Shown: piece by piece, positions 10,479 to 18,834 of the stretch
Layout: each line of letters starts with the position of its first letter
Numbering within the stretch: position 1 is the first letter of the stretch
Assembly: GCF_020252395.1 (NCBI RefSeq)
Contig: NZ_JADCDB010000028.1
Span: forward strand, 107,654-171,653
Direction: 5' to 3'
DNA from: Aestuariivirga sp.
GTDB taxonomy: Bacteria; Pseudomonadota; Alphaproteobacteria; Rhizobiales; Aestuariivirgaceae
DNA length: 64,000 nucleotides
Notes under the pieces: generated by a model
Database searches by the model: none
Told to the model about the DNA's origin: nothing
What the model saw: only the letters and a program-made list of their open reading frames with translations
Position numbers and translations under genes: made by a program

Positions 10479-11588
10479 TTGACGGACCGCAAACGCGCAC
10501 GTGAGCTGGGCCTGCCGTTTCCGGGAACGCCCGGACAGTGGAACGCCATCACCGACGTGCCCGGCGTGGAGGTGGGGCAGGTGACGCTTATTTCCGGCGA
10601 GGGTCCGCTGAAGGTGGGACACGGCCCGGTGCGAACCGGCGTCACCGCCATCCTGCCGCGGGGGCGGGCAAAAGCGCAGGTGCCCTGTGCTGCCGGATAC
10701 CATTCGCTCAACGGCAATGGCGAGATGACGGGCGTGGTGTGGATCGAGGAGTGCGGCGAGCTGCAGACGCCGATCACCATCACCAACACCCATTCCTGCG
10801 GGGTGACGCGGGATGCGACGATCCGCTGGCTCGTCGGACGTGGTGTGGGCACGGGCCAGGACTGGGGCCTTCCGGTGGCGGCCGAGACCTATGACGGCGA
10901 CTTGAACGACATCAACGGCTTCCACGTCACGGCGGAGCATACGCTGGAGGCGCTGGATGGCGCACGCTCCGGCGCCGTGGCGATGGGCAGCGTGGGCGGC
11001 GGCACCGGCATGCTGACTTACGACTTCAAGGCCGGCAATGGTTCCGCCTCGCGCATGGTCGAGATCGCCGGGCAGCGCTATGCGCTCGGCGTCTTCGTGC
11101 AGTCGAATTTCGGGCGGCGCGAGGATTTCACCGTGCTGGGCGTGCCCGTCGGCCGCCACCTCAACGAGGGCAAGCTGCGCGGCAAGGAGCAGGGCTCGGT
11201 GATCGCCATTGTGGCGACTGACGCGCCGCTGATGGCGCATCAGCTCAAGCGCCTCGCCCGGCGCGTGCCGCTGGGCCTCGCGCGCACCGGAGCGGTGGGC
11301 AATAATTCCTCCGGCGACATTTTCCTCGCCTTCTCGACAGCCAATGAAGAGGCGTTCAGCCCGCGCGGCGGCATCATCCACATGGAAACTCTGGGCAACG
11401 GCGACATCGACAAGCTGTTCATGGCGACGGTGGAGGCGACCGAGGAAGCGGTGATCGATGCCATGCTGATGGCCGGGACGATGGTTGGCCGCGATGGCAA
11501 CACCGCGGTGGCCTTGCCGGCCGGCGAATTGCTGACGCTGATGAAACAGTATGGGCGGATGGACAAACTATTGAAAGATAACAGCTAG
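10479..11588 (+). CDS. P1 family (DmpA-type) aminopeptidase
   Basis: This self-processing N-terminal nucleophile hydrolase belongs to the DmpA/BapA family, which hydrolyses L-aminoacyl or beta-aminoacyl peptides. The N-terminal block NAITDVPGVEVGQVTLI and the processing site NNSSGDIFLAF (about 275-285) are diagnostic. By alignment with the NGSGD site of DmpA, Ser278 becomes the nucleophile after cleavage. Here the residue before it is serine rather than the usual glycine. I prefer the TTG at 10479 because GGGAG at 10467-10471 is well placed for it; the in-frame ATG at 10461 has no ribosome binding site but is possible. The 3' end overlaps the convergent YeeE-type gene by 4 bases. Confidence 0.88.
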   Translation: MTDRKRARELGLPFPGTPGQWNAITDVPGVEVGQVTLISGEGPLKVGHGPVRTGVTAILPRGRAKAQVPCAAGYHSLNGNGEMTGVVWIEECGELQTPITITNTHSCGVTRDATIRWLVGRGVGTGQDWGLPVAAETYDGDLNDINGFHVTAEHTLEALDGARSGAVAMGSVGGGTGMLTYDFKAGNGSASRMVEIAGQRYALGVFVQSNFGRREDFTVLGVPVGRHLNEGKLRGKEQGSVIAIVATDAPLMAHQLKRLARRVPLGLARTGAVGNNSSGDIFLAFSTANEEAFSPRGGIIHMETLGNGDIDKLFMATVEATEEAVIDAMLMAGTMVGRDGNTAVALPAGELLTLMKQYGRMDKLLKDNS

Positions 11589-12022
11589 ACGCCGGAAGAG
11601 ATATTCTCGTTCTTGCCGAGGAAGGCATAGCGCGCGAGCAGCATGCCCACTGCCATGGCCACGACGAACAGCACCGAAGGCCAATAGCCGAAGACCAGCG
11701 AGGCAAGCGCCGGGCCGGGGCAGAAGCCGGTGAGGCCCCAGCCCAGCCCGAACACCACCGCCCCGCCGATCAGCCGCTCGTCGATGCCCTGAAGCGACGG
11801 AATGACGAAGGCGGGGGCAAAGCGGGGCCGTGGCGCCCTCAGCACCAGCCGGTAGCCCGCAAAGGTGACGGCCAATGCGGCTGCCATGACGAAGATCAGC
11901 GTGGGGTCCCACTTGCCGGAGATGTCCATGAAATTCTGCACCTTCATCGGGTTCACCATGCCGGAGAGGGTGACGCCGGCGCCGAAGAGCAGGCCTGCGA
12001 GAAGGGCTGTGAGCTTGTCCAT
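11585..12022 (-). CDS. YeeE/YedE family transporter, C-terminal-half subunit
   Basis: This is a membrane protein of 145 residues with about four transmembrane segments. The motif GFCPGPALASL corresponds to the second cysteine-containing re-entrant region of YeeE/YedE (thiosulfate or sulfur-compound) transporters. Together with the gene just upstream it makes up one full YeeE-like fold split into two polypeptides, as in PmpA/PmpB. The ATG at 12022 lies 2 bases after the stop of the upstream half. The substrate is probably a sulfur species by family; no sulfur-responsive regulator is adjacent. Confidence 0.85.
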   Translation of the reverse strand: MDKLTALLAGLLFGAGVTLSGMVNPMKVQNFMDISGKWDPTLIFVMAAALAVTFAGYRLVLRAPRPRFAPAFVIPSLQGIDERLIGGAVVFGLGWGLTGFCPGPALASLVFGYWPSVLFVVAMAVGMLLARYAFLGKNENISSGV

Positions 12023-12024
12023 GA

Positions 12025-12480
12025 TTACGCTCCGATCACGTGGCGCATCATGTAGACGGTGGCCACCGCGAAGAACATGAACACCGCGGTCGACACCATG
12101 CTGCGCACCGAGAGCCGGGCAAGGCCGCAGATGCCATGCCCCGATGTGCAGCCGTTGCCGATGGCCGTGCCGAGGCCGACGAGCAGGCCGCCCAGCACGG
12201 TGGAGAGCGGGTTGCCGGGGAAGGCCATGCTGTCCGAATCGAAGCCGCCGAGCAGGGATGTCAGGATGGCGCCGGCCAGGAGGCCCACGATGAACACGAG
12301 CCGCCATGCGCTGTCCGGCTGCCACCGGCCGAGAAGCGAGCCGAAAATGCCTGAAATACCGGCTACGCGGCCGAGCCCGCCCATCAGCAGCACGGCTGAA
12401 AGCCCGATGAGGATGCCGCCGCAGAGGCCGGCCAGCGGCGTGAAGGCTGTCACTATCAGGGGTGTGTCGATCTGGTTCAT
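12025..12480 (-). CDS. YeeE/YedE family transporter, N-terminal-half subunit
   Basis: This membrane protein of 151 residues has four predicted helices. The signature GNGCTSGHGICGLARLS carries the conserved cysteine of the family's conducting path. It forms a pair with the following gene. I chose the ATG at 12480 (MNQIDTPL); a longer frame would run into the terminator of the upstream EF-hand gene. Thiosulfate or persulfide uptake or export is inferred from family only. Confidence 0.86.
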   Translation of the reverse strand: MNQIDTPLIVTAFTPLAGLCGGILIGLSAVLLMGGLGRVAGISGIFGSLLGRWQPDSAWRLVFIVGLLAGAILTSLLGGFDSDSMAFPGNPLSTVLGGLLVGLGTAIGNGCTSGHGICGLARLSVRSMVSTAVFMFFAVATVYMMRHVIGA

Positions 12481-12506
12481 GCCTCCTTGATGACGGCAAA
12501 GACGGG

Positions 12507-12538
12507 AAAAGAAAAGCCCCGGCATTTGCATGCCGGGA
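12507..12538 (-). terminator. Rho-independent terminator of the EF-hand gene
   Basis: Read leftward, an 8-bp perfect stem CCCGGCAT/ATGCCGGG with a 4-base loop (12518-12537) is followed by a T-rich tail (complement of the A-runs at 12507-12515). It separates the EF-hand gene from the YeeE/YedE pair. Confidence 0.75.
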
Positions 12539-12547
12539 CTTCGGTCA

Positions 12548-13192
12548 TCAGGGACTGGCGGGATCGCCGCCGGGCGCCTCGTCCGGCGGATCGCCGGACT
12601 GGCCCGGGCCGCCGCCGCCCATGCAGGGCCCCCGGCCTTCGCCGGGCATGCCGTTGCGCCAGCCCTTGCCCTGGCCCATGCCCTCGCCCTTGCCCATCAT
12701 CTGGCCAAGCCGCTGCCCGCGGCCCTCGCCGGGGCCGGGCCGGTCGTCAGCGCCCAGCGAGCCGTCATCGTTGCGGTCGCGGGTGGCGACGAGATCCGCC
12801 ATCGGGCCCTTGTATTCGGCGATCGTCACCTGGCCGTTGCCGTCCCGGTCGAGGAACTGGAAGTCGCGCACCATCATCTCGTTGCGGCTTTTCAGCCAGA
12901 GCTGCCTAAATTCCTCGAGCGACAGCGTGCCATCCTTGTTGGCATCGAACTCCGCAAGCCACTGCTGGCGATTCTGGTCGATCTCTTGCTGCGTGACCTT
13001 GCCATCCTTATTGACGTCGTAGCGCTCCATGAGCGGGCGGCCCATCATGCCGGGGCCGTGGCGCAGCATGGCGCAGCGGCCGCCGCCCATGAAGCCGCCT
13101 TCCATATCCGCCTGGGCGAGCCCCGCGAGGCCTCCCAGGGTGAGCATGCCCGCAGCGCCGGCGCCCAGCAGGAACAGTATCTTTTTCCGCAT
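12548..13192 (-). CDS. Secreted EF-hand calcium-binding protein
   Basis: A protein of 214 residues starting with a cleavable signal peptide (MRKKILFLLGAGAAG..., cleavage near AQA at about 28). Four canonical 12-residue calcium loops follow: DVNKDGKVTQQE, DANKDGTLSLEE, DRDGNGQVTIAE and DRNDDGSLGADD. The last 60 residues are a low-complexity tail rich in Gly, Met, Pro, Arg and Gln. It should be periplasmic or secreted and bind Ca2+ as a buffer or sensor; no enzyme domain is present. It is followed by a good terminator and is monocistronic. Confidence 0.85.
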   Translation of the reverse strand: MRKKILFLLGAGAAGMLTLGGLAGLAQADMEGGFMGGGRCAMLRHGPGMMGRPLMERYDVNKDGKVTQQEIDQNRQQWLAEFDANKDGTLSLEEFRQLWLKSRNEMMVRDFQFLDRDGNGQVTIAEYKGPMADLVATRDRNDDGSLGADDRPGPGEGRGQRLGQMMGKGEGMGQGKGWRNGMPGEGRGPCMGGGGPGQSGDPPDEAPGGDPASP

Positions 13193-13280
13193 CGTCGATA
13201 CTCCATTGGTCTTCGATGAGGAGAAGACGCACCGGCGCGGCGTTTCCGTCGCTGATGGCGTGAATGCGACGAAAAGCGTT

Positions 13281-14456
13281 TCAGCGCGCCAGTTCGCGCG
13301 TGGCGCGGCCGATGCCGTCGAGGGTCAGCGGAAACATGCGGCCCCCGAAGGCGCGGGAGACGAGGTTAATGGATGGTGAGTAACCCCAGTGTTTTTCGCT
13401 CGAAGGATTGAGCCAGACTGAATTCGGGTAAGTTGCGGCTATGCGCGCGAGCCAGGTGAGGCCGGGCTCCTCGTTCCAGTGCTCGACGGAGCCGCCTTCA
13501 TGGGTGAGCTCGAAGGGGCTCATCGCGGCATCGCCCACGAAGATCACCTTGTAGTCGTGCGGATAGGTGTGGAGCAGCTTCCAGGTGTCGATGCGCCCGG
13601 CAGCGCGGCGGCGGTTGTTCTTCCACACGCCCTCATAGACGCAATTGTGGAAATAGAAATATTCGAGATGCTTGAACTCGGCGCGCGCGGCCGAGAACAG
13701 CTCCTCGCAGACGCGGATGTGCGGGTCCATCGAGCCGCCGACGTCGAAGAAGATCAAAACCTTCACCGTATTGCGCCGCTCCGGCGCCAGCTTCACGTCA
13801 AGCCAGCCCTGGCGGGCGGTGGCGCGGATGGTGCCGGGGAGGTCCAATTCCTCCGCCGCCCCCTCGCGCGCGAACTTGCGCAGGCGCCTGAGCGCCACCT
13901 TGATGTTGCGCGTGCCCAGTTCCACCGTGCCGTCGAGGTCCTTGAACGCGCGCTTGTCCCACACCTTCACGGCGGTGTTGTTGCGGTTCTTGTCCTGCCC
14001 GATCCGGACACCCGCGGGATTGTAGCCATAGGCGCCGAAGGGCGAGGTGCCGGCGGTGCCGGCCCATTTCGATCCGCCCTGGTGGCGGCCCTTCTGTTCT
14101 TCGAGACGTTTTTTCAGCTCCTCGAGAATCTTGTCGAGCCCGCCGAGCGCCTTCACGAGTTTCTTCTCGTCCTCGGTGAGGTGCTTCTCGGCGAGCTTCC
14201 TGAGCCACTCCTCGGGGATCTCTGCCAGCAGTGCGTCACCGGGGTTGGCGAGGCCCTTGAAGACATGTCCGAAGACGCGGTCGAAACGGTCGAGGTTGCG
14301 CTCGTCCTTCACCAGCGCCGCGCGCGAGAGATAGTAGAACTCCCCGGTCGAATTGTTGGCGAGGTTCTTGTCCAGCGCCTCGATAAGGGTCAGGTATTCC
14401 TTGAGCGAGACGGGCACGCCAGAGGCCTTGAGCTCGGTGAAGAAGGTGAGGAACAT
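13281..14456 (-). CDS. VWA domain protein, CoxE-like
   Basis: The protein has 391 residues and is cytoplasmic. The N-terminal block FFTELKASGVPVSLKEYL and a charged helical region (about 100-135) precede a C-terminal von Willebrand A-like domain with the metal site FFDVGGSMD; the usual DxSxS reads DVGGS. CoxE-like proteins work with MoxR AAA+ ATPases to insert metal cofactors or remodel protein complexes. A MoxR gene lies at 21166-22011, outside this operon. The start codon overlaps the stop of the upstream secreted-protein gene (TGATG), so it is the last gene of a coupled operon that begins with the SixA-like gene. Confidence 0.85.
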   Translation of the reverse strand: MFLTFFTELKASGVPVSLKEYLTLIEALDKNLANNSTGEFYYLSRAALVKDERNLDRFDRVFGHVFKGLANPGDALLAEIPEEWLRKLAEKHLTEDEKKLVKALGGLDKILEELKKRLEEQKGRHQGGSKWAGTAGTSPFGAYGYNPAGVRIGQDKNRNNTAVKVWDKRAFKDLDGTVELGTRNIKVALRRLRKFAREGAAEELDLPGTIRATARQGWLDVKLAPERRNTVKVLIFFDVGGSMDPHIRVCEELFSAARAEFKHLEYFYFHNCVYEGVWKNNRRRAAGRIDTWKLLHTYPHDYKVIFVGDAAMSPFELTHEGGSVEHWNEEPGLTWLARIAATYPNSVWLNPSSEKHWGYSPSINLVSRAFGGRMFPLTLDGIGRATRELAR

Positions 14457-14797
14457 CAGCCGCTCCCTGCGCGCAGCACGGGATAGCCGGTGCGGGCGGC
14501 CTGTTCCGGAGCGCCGCGGCAGAAGGCGTTGCGGTCCTGCTTCGCCTGGTAGGTGAAGTCCTCGTAGAAGCTGTTCAACGGTTTCGAGAGCAGCGAGGCG
14601 AGGCCGGCGATGTCATATTCGTGGAAGTGCTTCATCAGCGTGGCCTTCACCTGCTCGTCGACCTTGAGCTTGCCGGCACAATAAAACCCGGTGACGTCGA
14701 GCAGGGCCACGGCCATGGCGATGCGGGTGCCGCGGCTCTCCGCTGCGGCGGGTGTGGCCAGCGCCGCGAGGACGAGGAGGGCGGCGAGCGGCCTCAT
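14456..14797 (-). CDS. Small secreted protein of unknown function
   Basis: This protein of 113 residues has a signal peptide (MRPLAALLVLAALATPAAA). The mature part is mainly helical with two cysteines (in FYCAGK and AFCRG) that could form a disulfide. I do not recognise the family. Its start overlaps the upstream YcjF-like gene by 4 bases (ATGA) and its stop overlaps the VWA gene, so translation is coupled to both. It probably acts in the periplasm in the same process as the membrane proteins of this operon. Confidence 0.75.
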   Translation of the reverse strand: MRPLAALLVLAALATPAAAESRGTRIAMAVALLDVTGFYCAGKLKVDEQVKATLMKHFHEYDIAGLASLLSKPLNSFYEDFTYQAKQDRNAFCRGAPEQAARTGYPVLRAGSG

Positions 14798-15810
14798 TCG
14801 TCCTTCTCCTGCGGGGCGGAGGAGACGAGCTCCTTCATCAGGCTGCCGAGCGTGTCCTTCGCCGAAGTCTCCTGCGGGATGGGGCGGCAAACGTCGCGCG
14901 CGGCGAGCCCGACGCGGGCGGTGAGGATTCCGTTCACCGTGCCCTCGCCGAAGCGGGCGGAGAGCTTGCCGAGCAGGCCGCGGCCCACGACATGCTGGAT
15001 CAGATTGTCGGAGAGCGCGATGCCGCCGGTGACGGCGAGGTGGCTGACGACCATGCGCGCCAGCCGCAGCGTCGAAAGCGTCGAGGGGCGGCCGCCATAG
15101 AGCGTGGCCAGTTCGCGCATCATGCGCAGATTCTGCGCGGCGACGAGCAGGATGTCGAGCGCCGCAGTGGGGGCTACCGTCGTCAGCAGCGTGATGCGGC
15201 GGGCGGCATGGGCGATGATGCGATGCGCCTCGGCATCGCGCCAGCCGACGAGGTGGCGCTCGGCCAAACGGATGCGGGCGCGCCCGTCGAGGATATCGCC
15301 CTCGTAGCGTTTCATCTCGCGCAGGCCCAGCTGCGCATCGGGGCGGCTCGCATAGAGGGACTTGAGATTGTCCACGGCGCGCTTCGCTGCGGCGGAATCA
15401 TCGGTGTTGATCGCGTGCGCGGCGTCGGCCTGGATGTGCTCGATGCGGCGCAGCCGGGCCAGCGCCCGGATCTCGCGCAGGATGATGACGAGCGCGGCGA
15501 AGGCGGCAATGGCGGCCACGCCCAGCGCCGTCCAGCCGAGGAGTGGGGAGCGCGCGAAAAAGTCCTCCACCAGATTGGAAATGGAGAGGCCGGCCCACAT
15601 GGTGACGAGGGTGAAGAGTGCCGAGGCCAGCAGCGCGCCCCAGCGGAAGTGCCGAGGCCGCGACACGGCGGGTGGCATGACGATGAGCGCGCCCTCGTCC
15701 AGCTCCGGCTCGAAGGTGATGCCGGTGATGGCGCGCGGCTTGCGCTGCGGCTCCTCCTCCGGTTCCGGCTTGTCGAAGACGAAGGCCTGCGGGTTCCGGC
15801 GTTCGCTCAT
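14794..15810 (-). CDS. YcjF-like membrane protein (TIGR01620/DUF697)
   Basis: The protein has 338 residues. An acidic, proline-rich cytoplasmic N-terminus is followed by two transmembrane helices (about 58-78 and 90-112) and a large cytoplasmic domain with the DUF697 pattern (TTVAPTAALDILLVAAQNLRMM, then GGRPSTLSTLRLARMV). In Escherichia coli ycjF follows ycjX in the phage-shock-protein regulon; the same order is seen here. Its start overlaps the stop of the YcjX gene by 4 bases. The exact role is unknown; membrane-stress association is inferred from gene order. Confidence 0.85.
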   Translation of the reverse strand: MSERRNPQAFVFDKPEPEEEPQRKPRAITGITFEPELDEGALIVMPPAVSRPRHFRWGALLASALFTLVTMWAGLSISNLVEDFFARSPLLGWTALGVAAIAAFAALVIILREIRALARLRRIEHIQADAAHAINTDDSAAAKRAVDNLKSLYASRPDAQLGLREMKRYEGDILDGRARIRLAERHLVGWRDAEAHRIIAHAARRITLLTTVAPTAALDILLVAAQNLRMMRELATLYGGRPSTLSTLRLARMVVSHLAVTGGIALSDNLIQHVVGRGLLGKLSARFGEGTVNGILTARVGLAARDVCRPIPQETSAKDTLGSLMKELVSSAPQEKDE

Positions 15811-17267
15811 TGGAAGCGGTCTCCCAGCAGGAATTCCATGGCGCGGTCCAGCCGGATGGCCGGCCACGCGCCGTCCTTCGGCAGCGGCGGGCGGAAGCGC
15901 ACGAATTTGAGGCTGCCCTCCAGAGAGCCGTCGAGGGCCTTCTGCGCATCCTTCGGAAGATCGCCGGGGAAGACGGCGGCCTCGGTGGCGCCGTCGAAGG
16001 TGGTGTCGCCCACCGTCTCGCCGGCGAGCGGCGTGCCGACGATGCATTCCAGCGTCTCGCCCTTCTGGCGCACGCTGGCCTCGCGCGTGGCGCGGATGGC
16101 GGCCAGAGCGGCCACCTCAATCTTGGCGCCGGAATATTCGGCGCGCGCCATCGCCTGTTCGACAATGAGCCTGAGGATATTTTCCAGCCGGTCATGGCTG
16201 GCGTGGTGCAGCAGGTCTGCCTTGGTGGCGGCGAAGAGCACGCGGTCGATCCGGCGGCCGAAGAGGTTCGACAGGATCGAGTTCTGGCCCTGCCGGAAAC
16301 AGGCAAGGATGTCCGCCAGCGCGTGCTGCAGGTCCTTCACGGCGGAAGCGCCGGCATTGAGCGCGGTCAGCGCATCGACCAGCACGATCTGCCGGTCGAG
16401 CCTGGCGAAATGGCCATAGAAGAAGGGCTTCACGATGGTAGAGACATAAGCCTGGTAGCGCCGCTCCATCAGCGCGCCGAGCGAACCTCGGGCAAGCTCC
16501 GTGTCCGGAGCAATGTCGAGCGGCGCGAAGGCAAGCAGCGGCGAACCCTTGTAGTCGCCCGGCATGAGGAAGCGGCCGGGCGGCAGGGTGGAGAGCGAGA
16601 CGTCATCCTTGCGGCAGCGCGCGAGGTAGGCGGTGAAGACCTCCGCTGCGGTGATCGCATCCTGCTCGCCGGTGGGCTTTGTTGCATCGAGTGTTGAGAG
16701 AAGGGCATGCCACTCCCCGGCATGATCCGCACGCGGCGCCATGCGGCTTGCGGCCACGGTGGCGGCGGACCACTGGGCATAGCTCATGCGCATCAGCGGC
16801 AGGTCCAGCAGCCACTCGCCGGGATAGTCCACGATGTCGATGTGCAGGCGGCCAGCGCCGAGGTTGCGGGCGATCAGGCCGCGCGGCTCGTATTCCGCGG
16901 TGATGCGGAGCTGGCTGATGCGGCTGGTACTCTCCGGCCAGTGGCGGTGCTCGCCGCTCAAGGCCTTGGTATGTGACTCGAAAGCAAAGCGCGGCAGCGT
17001 GTCGTCGGGCTGGGGCTCGAGATAGCAGCGCGTGATGCGGCCGCCGCTCAGCGCCTCGAAGGCGGGGAAGCGGCCGCCCTTCAGCAGCGCGTTGACCAGC
17101 GCCGTGATGAACACGGTCTTGCCGGCGCGCGACAGGCCGGTGACGCCCAAACGCAGCGAGGGGCTGACCAGCCCGGTTGCGAAATCCGACAGGCCGCCCG
17201 CGGCGACGCGGGCGCCATCGACGATATCCGTGAAGGTGACGATCTCTGAAACCCCTTTCCGGGCCAA
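15807..17267 (-). CDS. YcjX-like P-loop GTPase (DUF463)
   Basis: About 486 residues. The N-terminal region (DGARVAAGGLSDFATGL) and the P-loop GLSRAGKT (about 44-51) identify the YcjX/DUF463 family, dynamin-related-like nucleotide hydrolases. A second conserved block is HIDIVDYPGEWLLDLPL, with DYPGE as the likely G3 region. The start is unclear: no ATG or GTG lies upstream of the conserved N-terminus. The TTG at 17267 is the best permitted start but lacks a ribosome binding site, while AAAGGGG lies just after it. The stop overlaps the YcjF-like start (ATGA). Confidence 0.85.
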   Translation of the reverse strand: MARKGVSEIVTFTDIVDGARVAAGGLSDFATGLVSPSLRLGVTGLSRAGKTVFITALVNALLKGGRFPAFEALSGGRITRCYLEPQPDDTLPRFAFESHTKALSGEHRHWPESTSRISQLRITAEYEPRGLIARNLGAGRLHIDIVDYPGEWLLDLPLMRMSYAQWSAATVAASRMAPRADHAGEWHALLSTLDATKPTGEQDAITAAEVFTAYLARCRKDDVSLSTLPPGRFLMPGDYKGSPLLAFAPLDIAPDTELARGSLGALMERRYQAYVSTIVKPFFYGHFARLDRQIVLVDALTALNAGASAVKDLQHALADILACFRQGQNSILSNLFGRRIDRVLFAATKADLLHHASHDRLENILRLIVEQAMARAEYSGAKIEVAALAAIRATREASVRQKGETLECIVGTPLAGETVGDTTFDGATEAAVFPGDLPKDAQKALDGSLEGSLKFVRFRPPLPKDGAWPAIRLDRAMEFLLGDRFQ

Positions 17268-17304
17268 TAAGTGGTGCGGTTCCGGGCGCAAGGCAAGGGA
17301 AACG

Positions 17305-17820
17305 TCAGGCGAGGTCCCGCGGGCGGATGAAGGCCTCGAGCCGGCACTGGCCCTCGGCCAGGTCCTGCCAGCGGCCCGGGGCCGAGAGCACCGCGAGGCC
17401 GGCGGTGGGATATTTCTCCAGCAGCTGGCGGCGCTGCAGCGGGTTGCCGGCGCCGGCGAGCGAAAGTGCCAGGTGCTGGGTGGCCGGGTTGTGGGTGACC
17501 AGCAGCAGGCGCTGCGCCTGGCCGCCCTGCTGGCGGATGACGTCGAGCAGGGCCCCGCCATCGCCGAAATCATAGAGAGCCTCGATGTGGCGCACTTGCG
17601 CGGGCGGCAACTCATGGGAGGCGATCTCCCAGGTCTGGCTGGTGCGGCGGGCCATCGAGCACAGCACAAGATCGGGGGCGAGGCCGTGCTCCGCCATATA
17701 GCGGCCCATGGTCTGCGCAGCCTCTTCGCCGCGCGGCGCGAGCGGGCGGTCAATATCCTGCATGCCGTCGCCGATGACGGCCTTCGCGTGGCGGAGGAGG
17801 AGAAGCTGGCGGTTGGGCAT
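17305..17820 (-). CDS. SixA-like histidine phosphatase
   Basis: The protein has 171 residues. The catalytic block LLLLRHAKA near the N-terminus and VTHNPATQHLA later supply the two histidines of the histidine phosphatase superfamily. The short length and RHAKA motif fit the SixA branch, which removes phosphate from phosphohistidine in Hpt or PTS proteins. It is the first gene of the operon that continues with ycjX, ycjF, the secreted protein and the VWA gene. Its substrate is unknown here, and other small phosphomonoesterases share the fold. Confidence 0.85.
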   Translation of the reverse strand: MPNRQLLLLRHAKAVIGDGMQDIDRPLAPRGEEAAQTMGRYMAEHGLAPDLVLCSMARRTSQTWEIASHELPPAQVRHIEALYDFGDGGALLDVIRQQGGQAQRLLLVTHNPATQHLALSLAGAGNPLQRRQLLEKYPTAGLAVLSAPGRWQDLAEGQCRLEAFIRPRDLA

Positions 17821-17880
17821 GGGCGTCTCCGCGGGACGACGGGAGTTTAGTGGGGAAGGACACCGTTCACAACTTGAACG

Positions 17881-17907
17881 TCTTCTCCCGCCGGCGCGGG
17901 AGAGGAC
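17881..17907. repeat. Minimal copy of the compound palindromic repeat
   Basis: A single hairpin made of TCTTCTCCCGC, a 4-base loop and GCGGGAGAGGA. Its left arm matches the outer left arm, and its right arm the outer right arm, of the longer elements at 50649 and 56446, as if the interior had been deleted. It lies between metA and the SixA-like gene. Confidence 0.6.
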
Positions 17908-17911
17908 GTGC

Positions 17912-18829
17912 TTATCTGCCGATCTTCGCGAGATCGAAGGGGGTTGTCTGGTAGACTTCGTTGATCCAGTTGCCAAAGAGAAGATGCGCGTGACTGCGCC
18001 AGCGGTTCTCCGGCGGCTGTTCCGGATCGTTCTTGGGGAAATAGTTGACCGGCAGATCGATGGGCTTTCCGGCATTGCGGTCGCGCCAGTATTCGTCCGA
18101 CAGCGAGGTGGTGTCGTATTCGATGTGGTTGAACATATAGAGCGCGCGCTTGGCTGGATCGTTGATGAGGCAGAGGCCCGCCTCGTCCGACTCCATCAGC
18201 AGTTCGAGGCCTCTGCCCGAGGGAATATCCGCCTTGTGGTTCTCGGTCCAGCGCGAGACGGGCACCGAGAAGTCATCCGAAAAGCCGCGCAGATAGGGCG
18301 AATTGGGCTTGAGGTTGCGGTGGGTGTAGACGCCGAAGCGCTTTTTCGGCAGCGCGTGCTTCGGCACCTTGTGGAAGTGCCAGAGTGCGGCCTGCGCGCC
18401 CCAGCAGATGTTGAAGGTGGAATGCACATGCGCCTGCGTCCAGTCATAGATGCGCGACAGCTCGTCCCAGTAATTGACGTCGCTGAACTCGAGAAGCTCG
18501 ACGGGCGCACCGGTGACGATGAAGCCGTCGAATTTCTGGTCCTTCACATCCTCCCAGTCCTCGTAGAAGGCGAGCATGTGTTCGGGGTCGGTGTTCTTTG
18601 GCGTGTGGGACGTGATCTTGACGAGGCTCAGCTCCACTTGCAGCGGCGTTGCGCCGATGAGACGCGCGAACTGCGTCTCGGTCTTGATCTTGTTGGGCAT
18701 GAGGTTGAGGAGGCCGATCCTCAGCGCACGGATGTCCTGGCGGGCGGCGGTCGCTTCCGTCATCACCATCACGCCCTCGGATTCGAGCGTGCGGCGGGCG
18801 GGAAGATCGTTCGGGATGCGGATGGGCAT
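17912..18829 (-). CDS. metA: Homoserine O-acyltransferase (MetA family), predicted acetyl-CoA-using
   Basis: This methionine biosynthesis enzyme of 305 residues acylates the hydroxyl of homoserine. All catalytic residues are in register with the family: Lys47 (NLMPNK), Cys142 (NICWGAQAA), His235 and Glu237 (NHIEYD). Position 111 is glutamate (TGAPVE). In MetA proteins Glu111 marks acetyl-CoA use and Gly111 succinyl-CoA use, so this is more likely a homoserine acetyltransferase despite the usual name homoserine O-succinyltransferase. It starts 5 bp after a P-loop gene, with which it is cotranscribed. I see no SAM-II riboswitch upstream, although many alphaproteobacterial metA genes have one. 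Confidence 0.93.
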   Translation of the reverse strand: MPIRIPNDLPARRTLESEGVMVMTEATAARQDIRALRIGLLNLMPNKIKTETQFARLIGATPLQVELSLVKITSHTPKNTDPEHMLAFYEDWEDVKDQKFDGFIVTGAPVELLEFSDVNYWDELSRIYDWTQAHVHSTFNICWGAQAALWHFHKVPKHALPKKRFGVYTHRNLKPNSPYLRGFSDDFSVPVSRWTENHKADIPSGRGLELLMESDEAGLCLINDPAKRALYMFNHIEYDTTSLSDEYWRDRNAGKPIDLPVNYFPKNDPEQPPENRWRSHAHLLFGNWINEVYQTTPFDLAKIGR

Positions 18830-18834
18830 GGCGG

